From assembly GCA_964540995.1 (NCBI GenBank), contig CAZIOU010000009.1, forward strand, positions 1 to 51,584: a stretch of 51,584 bases of DNA, in the 5' to 3' direction. The position numbers were made by a program, and so were the translations under genes. The notes under the pieces are model-generated. The model did not search any database. It worked only from the letters and a program-made list of their open reading frames with translations, and had not been told where the DNA came from. Positions 45,416 through 51,584 of this stretch are shown in pieces; the stretch's first letter is position 1, and each line of letters opens with the position of its first letter. This DNA comes from JAZDLR01 sp964540995 (GTDB lineage Bacteria; Patescibacteriota; Patescibacteriia; UBA1558; 2-01-FULL-52-15).

Positions 45416-48400
45416 ATGCCGCTGTCATCCAATACCTTGCGCGTGCAGGTCGATACTCCTATCTGGGAGTGGTGTCGACCGAATCCGAATGCTGTAGTCA
45501 CCTCTTCCTTGTCTTCTTCTTGCACACCTGATAACTCCAATTTTCATACTACGAGTGGTCGCTACATTTATTATTACCTGACCGTGGCTGGAGGTTTCTG
45601 GCGTTATGATACGTGGTCTGATACCTATCAGCAGTTATCCGCTCCTATGAATGCGCCGGTGACGAGGACTTCCATGAAATATGCTGGTGCTGCGGGCTTT
45701 TTTGGACGTGTTATTAGTGCTACCTCGACCACTCTAACGACAGGGTTACCCTTCGGTGCAGCCGCTAAAGGATTTAAAATTCGTATTATTAGCGGTACCG
45801 GAGCTGGTCAGGAGCGCTATATCTCGGCAGTAGCAGATCCCGTAGTAGCTGACTTTGGTGTGGCTACCAGTGGTGCTGCCTTGACTACTACGGCGACTTT
45901 GATCGATACAACCAAAACCTGGACCTCGGGCTATACTGGGTCAGCGCTGAACTTCAATAACTGGGTCGGCTATGTGGTCCGTACAGTACTCGGCACCGGC
46001 GTCAACCAAATTCGTAAAATTCTCTATAACAACGCTACAACGCTATTCGTTGGTGATATCAATAAACATCCAGATGAACCGTGGTGTCATGTCACTTGGG
46101 TCGCTCCGGCTGCCGGCACTAACTATCAGATAGAGTCCTCGGTTATTACCGTAGATTTCCCTTGGACGACTACACCGGACAATACTTCACGTTATGTTAT
46201 TCAATCTGGTGGTATTTACATGTTGTCCGGTTCGGCTACGACACCATTTGTTACTCTTCAATATTATGATATTTTAGCAGACACTTGGTACGTCAAACCG
46301 CTCAATACCAATATGGTGGCCGCAACGCCGACAGATCTGTCACTGGAGAGAGCGACCGAAAATGCTTCTATCTGGTGGCACGGTATTGCTGACGGTACGC
46401 ATAGTACTACTACTTTGCAAGATTCAGCAGTGAATTGGAGAGTCGATGAGTGGGCGGGGTATTACGCTTATATCTATTCCGGTACGGGTTGTGAGCAGAT
46501 GTTGCCGATCATCTCGAATACTGCAACGACTCTGACCTTCCCAGCTCTATCGACTATTGCCCGCACCTGTAATACCGGTGCTAATGCTTCTACTACGATT
46601 ACCCTGACGGTGGCTGCGCCTAATAATGTTAATGGTTGGAAAATATCAGGAACCAATGTAGCAGCCGGTGCTTATATTGTCTCTGGTCAAGGTACGACTA
46701 CGTTGGTAGTTTCCGCAGCCAATACGGGAGTAGTGGACGGCAATGCTTTGGTATTAACCTTTCAGCCAGATGACACCAGTCGTTATCAGATCATGGGCTT
46801 CGATGCTGGTACTGTTTCCAGCGCTACCTATAATACGTTAGTTGATACGGCGAAGACTGGTACTACTGCTTGGACGACCAACCGGTGGGCCAATTATGCC
46901 GTTCGTATCCTATCAGGTACCGGTGAGGGACAGCTACGAACTATCTTGTCTAATACGGACACTACTCTGACGCTCTACGGTAGTTGGAATATTATCCCTG
47001 ATAGCACTTCGGTTTATACCATACAGGGCGATTCTAATAATTTTTACTTTGTTCTCGGTGGTTACAGTGAGGTATTTATTTATCGTACTAACAATGATGT
47101 TGACACTATCTCGCATGGCCGCGTGCTCGATGCGGGTGTCGCCTGTATCATGTGTGCCATGCTCTGTGATGCTAATCATATCATCGCCGAGCAACCGCCG
47201 ATCGCTATCTCCGGTATTACCCGCTCAGCTACTACCGCTACCGCCACTACCGTTAATCCTCATAATCTCAAAGTGGGTCAGTATGTTTCTATTCGTGGTA
47301 ATACTACGACCGGTGATGTTCAATACTATAACGGTCTTCAGACTATCACAGGTGTACCTTCTGTTACGACTTTTACCTATACTATGTCGGGTACTCCATC
47401 AGGATCGGCTGCTGGTCTGACTGCCAACACTACGTCATTAATAACTGATGCTAGTAAAGATCACAGACAAGTGGCTTCTGGTGGTAATAACGGAGAAACG
47501 ACTATTACCTTTGCCGCCAATACACCTTCAAATATTTTGGGCTACTACGTCAATGGTACCAATATCGGAGCTGGTGCTCGTGTTGTTTCCGGATCAGGTA
47601 CGACAACACTGACGCTATCAGTTGCTAACGCTGGCGCTGTCTCGGGTGTGATTATCTTTACTGCCTGGGGACCATCAACGGCTGTTACTGCGTTGGCTTC
47701 CTCGGGAACTACTTTGACCGCTAATCTGGTATTGCAGTCAGCGCTGCCAGCGTATTGTGCTGGTTGGTATGTTTCCGGAACCAACATTGGTCTTGGAGCT
47801 ATAGTCGGATCAGGTGCCGGCACGAATACTCTAGTTTTGACGAAGAAACATACAGGTGCGGTATCCAATGGCACGACTATTACCTTCTCACCCCCACGAG
47901 GTGGTGATATCAGTATGGTCTATGGCAATAGTACTACCGTCACCGTCACCACTGGCGCTTCTACCGTCGGACAAGCGATGCAGGTGACCAATTCTAATGG
48001 TAACAATTTTCAAGTAGTCGCTGCCATGGCTAATGCCCTGACTCCAGGTGTCTCCCGCTATGTGATAGCCAAACGAGATTGTCTCGGTGCAGCCAGCGAG
48101 GGTGGTGATTTAGCATATACCAGCGGTCTGACTACCACCGGCGCTGCTGGTACTAGTACCGATGTTAATGCTTTTTATACTGATGCCAGCTGTAGTGGTG
48201 TAGCACAAACAACCACCATTACCCTCAGTGTGGCCTCCCCTTCAAATATTAATGGTTGGTATCTTTTGGCTGGTACGGGTATCAATGTTGGCACTCGCGT
48301 CGTCTCTGGCGCTGGTACTACTTCTCTTACTATGTCCATAGCGAATTCTGCTACTGTTTCTGGCTCGCTGACTTTCTGTGCCTGGAATACTAGTGCCTTG

Positions 48401-48961
48401 GTCAATAAAAGAATTAAATATTTAAGCAGTGTTTCAGGAACTGATTCGCCTATTACAGCGGTAGCTGGAGCTACAGGTGTCATCACGGCTGCTGGTACCT
48501 CGGTATCAAATGCTAGCTCGTATTCTGTCATATCGGCTACTGCTCGAGGTGTTGGTATTGATATGGGTTGGACCTTTGGGTTATCGGATTTGACCAAGCG
48601 CGGTAAATATCTCATTATCCCTCGTGGTGGTGCGGTAGCTGGTTTTGATCGTTTAGATTTGACAACTGATAAATTTATCAACTTACAGACGACACCAGTC
48701 AGTGAAGTTCTCGGCCAGAGCTCGATGTATGTCTATGACGGTTATGATCGTTACTATTTCACTAAAGATGTGACTAATCGTGTGTACTATCTAAATCTAT
48801 TGACCTACTGGATTCATGGCGCCGGTACCTTCCCTTACATTGTCGGTACTACTATCTTGGGTAATCGTTTTGAAATCATTGAAACAGCTGATAGATTGAA
48901 ATATCTTTGGGTTAATCGTCATGCTTCTGTAGAGTGCTTCAAACAATTATTATTCTACTAA
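45416..48961 (+). CDS. Giant beta-repeat surface/fibre-like protein, 1181 aa
   Basis: Very Thr/Ser/Gly/Ala-rich and nearly Lys-free in long stretches. The first half repeats the GTGxxQxRxIxSNTxTTLT / PDxTSxY module of the previous gene. Other repeats read TTITLxVAxPxNxxGWxxxGTNxGAGxxVVSGxGTTTLT. The ends are non-repetitive: IYYYLTVAGGFWRYDTWSDTY early (kelch-like blade look) and DRLKYLWVNRHASVECFKQL at the end. No signal peptide, unlike its neighbours. Two bases after the preceding stop, so one operon. Phage-tail or adhesin-like; exact role unknown. Confidence 0.7.
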   Translation: MPLSSNTLRVQVDTPIWEWCRPNPNAVVTSSLSSSCTPDNSNFHTTSGRYIYYYLTVAGGFWRYDTWSDTYQQLSAPMNAPVTRTSMKYAGAAGFFGRVISATSTTLTTGLPFGAAAKGFKIRIISGTGAGQERYISAVADPVVADFGVATSGAALTTTATLIDTTKTWTSGYTGSALNFNNWVGYVVRTVLGTGVNQIRKILYNNATTLFVGDINKHPDEPWCHVTWVAPAAGTNYQIESSVITVDFPWTTTPDNTSRYVIQSGGIYMLSGSATTPFVTLQYYDILADTWYVKPLNTNMVAATPTDLSLERATENASIWWHGIADGTHSTTTLQDSAVNWRVDEWAGYYAYIYSGTGCEQMLPIISNTATTLTFPALSTIARTCNTGANASTTITLTVAAPNNVNGWKISGTNVAAGAYIVSGQGTTTLVVSAANTGVVDGNALVLTFQPDDTSRYQIMGFDAGTVSSATYNTLVDTAKTGTTAWTTNRWANYAVRILSGTGEGQLRTILSNTDTTLTLYGSWNIIPDSTSVYTIQGDSNNFYFVLGGYSEVFIYRTNNDVDTISHGRVLDAGVACIMCAMLCDANHIIAEQPPIAISGITRSATTATATTVNPHNLKVGQYVSIRGNTTTGDVQYYNGLQTITGVPSVTTFTYTMSGTPSGSAAGLTANTTSLITDASKDHRQVASGGNNGETTITFAANTPSNILGYYVNGTNIGAGARVVSGSGTTTLTLSVANAGAVSGVIIFTAWGPSTAVTALASSGTTLTANLVLQSALPAYCAGWYVSGTNIGLGAIVGSGAGTNTLVLTKKHTGAVSNGTTITFSPPRGGDISMVYGNSTTVTVTTGASTVGQAMQVTNSNGNNFQVVAAMANALTPGVSRYVIAKRDCLGAASEGGDLAYTSGLTTTGAAGTSTDVNAFYTDASCSGVAQTTTITLSVASPSNINGWYLLAGTGINVGTRVVSGAGTTSLTMSIANSATVSGSLTFCAWNTSALVNKRIKYLSSVSGTDSPITAVAGATGVITAAGTSVSNASSYSVISATARGVGIDMGWTFGLSDLTKRGKYLIIPRGGAVAGFDRLDLTTDKFINLQTTPVSEVLGQSSMYVYDGYDRYYFTKDVTNRVYYLNLLTYWIHGAGTFPYIVGTTILGNRFEIIETADRLKYLWVNRHASVECFKQLLFY

Positions 48962-48962
48962 G

Positions 48963-49796
48963 ATGAATATTGATTATTTGATTAAACTGTTGGAGAATAA
49001 GTCGATTGTTTTAAACGACGCTAAGGTTTCGGCCTTTTCCAGTGGCGACTTGGAACGTATCACTACCTTAGAACGGGAAATTAATGAAACTCAAAATACC
49101 TTGTATCGACTGCGTCTGTTACAAACTACGGAGCAAGCCGCAGCTCTAGCTAACACAAGTATTCAGACCATGATGGTGGCCGGTGTGGAAGCTGTCCAGA
49201 CAATCATCAATAATCCTGATGCCAAGTTGAGTTTGGGTGAATACGATATTAGCACCTACGCTACCGATCCGCTCCACGAGCAGAAGGTGGCAACGATTCT
49301 AGCTGGTATCAGTGTTATGACCAGTCCAGAGTCAGTGGATACCTATATTCAGAGCGTCGCTCCTGGTAGCCCGGTGACAGGTGCCATGATTCTGATGAGT
49401 GCCAAGAAATATGCCATTGATAGTCGTTTATTGATCGCTCTGATGCAACAGGATTCTAGCCTCGGCACTGCTGGAGTGGGGGCGAGCACATTCAACCCAG
49501 GCAATGTGGGCAATACTGGTACAGAGACTAAAATTTTTGCTTCTTGGGAGGAGGGGGTTGATGCAGTGGCTGCTTGGCTCAACAATCATAGAATACTTCA
49601 GACTGTAACTGAGACCGTAGCCCCAGAAGCGATTGTTCCGATCACACAGTCAGAGACCCTACCTACCTCTACACCTCCTGATAATACACCGCCGGTAGAG
49701 CCAATAGAGCCACCCATCGATCTTCCTACGCCCACACCAGATGTAGTGACACCTGGCCCAGATACCATCCCAGTCCCCAGTGAAGACGTGAAGTAA
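48963..49796 (+). CDS. Fibre-locus protein with lysozyme-like domain, 277 aa
   Basis: N-terminal coiled-coil (ENKSIVLNDAKVSAFSSGDL ... EREINETQNTLYRLRLL, residues 11-56) like small tail-assembly proteins. Residues about 140-215 resemble a lysozyme-like/glucosaminidase domain: AMILMSAKKYAIDSRLLIAL, MQQDSSLGTAGVG, NPGNVGNTG, WEEGVDAVAAWLNNH. The catalytic Glu expected in the QxES-type position is Asp. The Pro/Thr-rich tail (about 230-277) may span the wall. No signal peptide. One base after the previous gene. Confidence 0.7.
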   Translation: MNIDYLIKLLENKSIVLNDAKVSAFSSGDLERITTLEREINETQNTLYRLRLLQTTEQAAALANTSIQTMMVAGVEAVQTIINNPDAKLSLGEYDISTYATDPLHEQKVATILAGISVMTSPESVDTYIQSVAPGSPVTGAMILMSAKKYAIDSRLLIALMQQDSSLGTAGVGASTFNPGNVGNTGTETKIFASWEEGVDAVAAWLNNHRILQTVTETVAPEAIVPITQSETLPTSTPPDNTPPVEPIEPPIDLPTPTPDVVTPGPDTIPVPSEDVK

Positions 49797-49823
49797 TAAC
49801 AACTTAAGATTGTCAGCGATCCC

Positions 49824-50573
49824 ATGGATGACGAGGTTAAGCAGAAATTAATGGAGTATGGTCAGTATATCGAGGAGATTAGGAAAAAAATCTTTTTTTT
49901 AGCGGTGGCTTTTGGTCTTTTTTTTACCGCTGGATTTTTCTTAACCAATAGAATACTGGGTCTGGTGATCGACTTCTTTAAAATGAAAGATATTACCATC
50001 GTTACCACATCACCATTTCAGTTTATTGGTCTGGCGGTAGATACTGGTATTGCGGTAGCGCTGCTTTTCTGTTTACCCCTTGCCATTTATTATCTTTATG
50101 ATTTTATCAAAGACGGTCTGCTCAAAAAAGAACGAAGATTTCTTTTGTCACTTATCCCCATCGGCTGCCTCTTGTTTCTTATTGGGTTCGGTTATGGATT
50201 TGCTACGCTCTATTTTGCCTTGAAGATCATAGCTCAAGTTAATGTTAGTCTGGGTGTCGTCAATTTGTGGGATATTAGTAAATTTATTTCAGAGATTGTG
50301 GTGACATCTGCCTTTTTGGGGTTACTGTTCGAATTTCCTATCGTTATGACATTTCTTATCCGCATTGGTATTCTGGATCTGGCCTTCTTAGTTACCAAGC
50401 GCCGTCATGCGTACGCCGCCATTGTTATCTTGGTTTCGCTTTTGCCTCCAACCGATGGGGTTTCTTTGATTGTGATGTCCGTTCCTTTGGTGCTGATCTA
50501 CGAAGTGACGATTTTGGCTAATGCTGTCTATCGTCGACCAAATTTGACGGTTATTAATTCTCAAGTAGTTTAG
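49824..50573 (+). CDS. tatC: Sec-independent protein translocase TatC, 249 aa
   Basis: Receptor of the Tat pathway that binds RR signal peptides. Six membrane helices; N-terminal EYGQYIEEIRKKIFF (HLxELRxR-type), FEFPIVMTFLIRIGIL after TM4, and LLPPTDGVSLIVMSVPLVLIYE matching the P-P-D...P...LYE block. The first-loop motif has Gln-Tyr instead of the common His-Leu. It lies in the same direction as, and 27 bp after, the fibre genes. Confidence 0.95.
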   Translation: MDDEVKQKLMEYGQYIEEIRKKIFFLAVAFGLFFTAGFFLTNRILGLVIDFFKMKDITIVTTSPFQFIGLAVDTGIAVALLFCLPLAIYYLYDFIKDGLLKKERRFLLSLIPIGCLLFLIGFGYGFATLYFALKIIAQVNVSLGVVNLWDISKFISEIVVTSAFLGLLFEFPIVMTFLIRIGILDLAFLVTKRRHAYAAIVILVSLLPPTDGVSLIVMSVPLVLIYEVTILANAVYRRPNLTVINSQVV

Positions 50574-50588
50574 AATAATCTGTTGCTA

Positions 50589-51584
50589 TGCCCATTGCGA
50601 AGCAAAAAATAGCCTTATCATTTGTCCTCGGATTACTGTTTATTTTGATTCCGGCAGGATTTGCTTGGGCGGCTTATGAGAGATTTTCTCCTGGAGATGA
50701 AGTCACCATTAGTGAATTTGTCTATAATGACGATTATTCTGCCAACACCGGTGATTGTACCTTGACTGTAACCAAGCCCAATGGTGATGCTTACGCAATG
50801 CCAGGAGGAAGTACTATGGACAAAGATGTAACGACCGGTCGGCATTACAAAAGTTTCACACCTGATACGACTGAAGGTATCTGGCCAGCCCAAATATCCT
50901 GTGGAACCGATGGTGTTGATTTAGTTAAGCTTGATAAAACCTTCATGGTTGGTTATGCCAATGCTTCAACTACCGCTATTGCCAATTCAGTCTGGACCAG
51001 AACCAATAGGACTCTAAGTTCTTTTGGTTCGTTGGTAGCTGATACTGCCACTGCTGTCTGGTCAAGTTTATCGCGCACACTGACTTCACGTCAGATTGGC
51101 GGAGGAGCGGAGTATATTGCGGGTGTGACCAGCGGTTTCCTTGTAACGCAAGTTGCTGCCAGCGATCAAGTTGATGCTTTGGAGGGTGATGTAACGACAA
51201 TAAAAAATAACGTGGCAACCTTGATCACCGAAATTGGTACCAGCCAGATATCAGCCATTAAGACAAAAACAGATTCAATCAATTGGTCTGATGTCACTGG
51301 TATTGTGACTACTAGTGGAGATATTAAACTGAAAACAGATACTATCGATTGGACCAATGTAACAGACATCAAAACCAAGACTGATACGATCGCTTGGGGT
51401 GATGTTACAGCTATTAAGTTGAAGACCGATACTATTCTTTGGACAGATGTGACAACAGCCAAGGCCAATGTCGCAACTTTGATCACCGAAGTTGGTACTG
51501 GTAATATTTCAGCCATCAAGACCAAAACAGATACGATCGCTTGGGGAGATATCACCGGCATCGTGTCTGCTACGGGCGCTATCC
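50589..51584 (+). CDS. Secreted fibre-like repeat protein, partial (runs off the window)
   Basis: Open frame of 332 codons without a stop at the window end. Sec signal peptide MPIAKQKIALSFVLGLLFIL with an AWA-A cleavage-like site. An Ig-like N-terminal region follows (SPGDEVTISEFVYNDDYSAN, CTLTVTKPNGDAY). From about residue 210 a repeat of roughly 15-16 residues runs on: IKTKTDTIAWGDVTAIKLKT type, with a longer variant VATLITEIGTSQISAI. It resembles the SIKTNTDTL stretch of the two Tat substrates. Probably an extended trimeric fibre. Confidence 0.75.

Noticed and set aside
46474..48681. Several minus-strand ORFs inside the 1181-aa repeat gene
   Set aside because: Repetitive Thr/Ala codons give open antisense frames; no ribosome sites or independent support.

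Overview
The window looks like a chromosomal scaffold from an uncultivated, small-genome bacterium, most likely a member of the Candidate Phyla Radiation (Patescibacteria). Complete informational genes (uvrA, groES-groEL, radA, recG, dnaG, rpoD, typA) sit among many small orphan membrane proteins. There is a CarS-type CDP-lipid synthase, and I see almost no biosynthetic genes outside lipid and envelope functions. TGA is used as a stop codon, so the code is standard. Two N runs (19404-19413 and 40277-40376) show it is a scaffolded, probably metagenomic, assembly. These are readings of sequence and context; no database search was run.

Layout. 0.1-0.9 kb: a minus-strand run of tiny ORFs behind a consensus promoter. 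1.3-3.5 kb: a lipoprotein, a secreted protein, a GNAT acetyltransferase and a 99-aa orphan. 3.6-7.8 kb: uvrA with a structured leader, then a stand-alone KAS III-like enzyme. 7.9-10.5 kb: a nucleotidyltransferase overlapping an O-antigen-ligase-like membrane protein. 10.6-12.7 kb: groES-groEL under a perfect CIRCE operator. 12.8-16.8 kb: membrane proteins around ppsA. 16.8-18.6 kb: a receiver-domain protein, a candidate structured ncRNA, ThpR and MscL. 18.7-24.6 kb: tRNA-Ser, a nuclease-like gene broken by a gap, radA, recG and a GC-rich orphan. 24.7-27.1 kb: a tRNA cluster full of tRNA-end duplications and palindromes. 27.2-32.4 kb: MOSC, dnaG-rpoD, tRNA-Met, GIY-YIG and tRNA-fMet. 32.5-36.7 kb: a six-gene phospholipid/glycosyltransferase operon. 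36.7-42.7 kb: tRNA-Leu, a Cache/cohesin sensor, a VUT/YhhQ transporter, tRNA-Asn, tRNA-Pro and typA. 42.7-51.6 kb: tatA and tatC bracketing large surface or fibre-like repeat proteins, two of which carry Tat-like signals.

How it works together. Two expression styles are visible. Several non-SD genes follow extended -10 boxes (TGCTATAAT-like) a few bases upstream of the start codon, so they may be leaderless. About ten loci of small or orphan proteins carry textbook AGGAGG sites, often with a TTGACA-N16/17 promoter and a terminator. The lipid operon could convert phosphatidate to CDP-lipid, then to PG-phosphate and PG, plus a glycosyl transfer. The Tat locus appears devoted to exporting and assembling surface fibres.

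The most unusual signal is in the tRNA genes. Four tRNAs (Leu-CAG, Ser-UGA, Ser-GCU, Arg-GCG) are each followed by a related 75-90 bp palindromic element and then by an exact copy of the last 19 nt of the same tRNA (A58 to A76). Other tRNAs have copies of their first ~10 nt upstream, next to palindromes. This looks like a repeat system that repeatedly targets tRNA ends.
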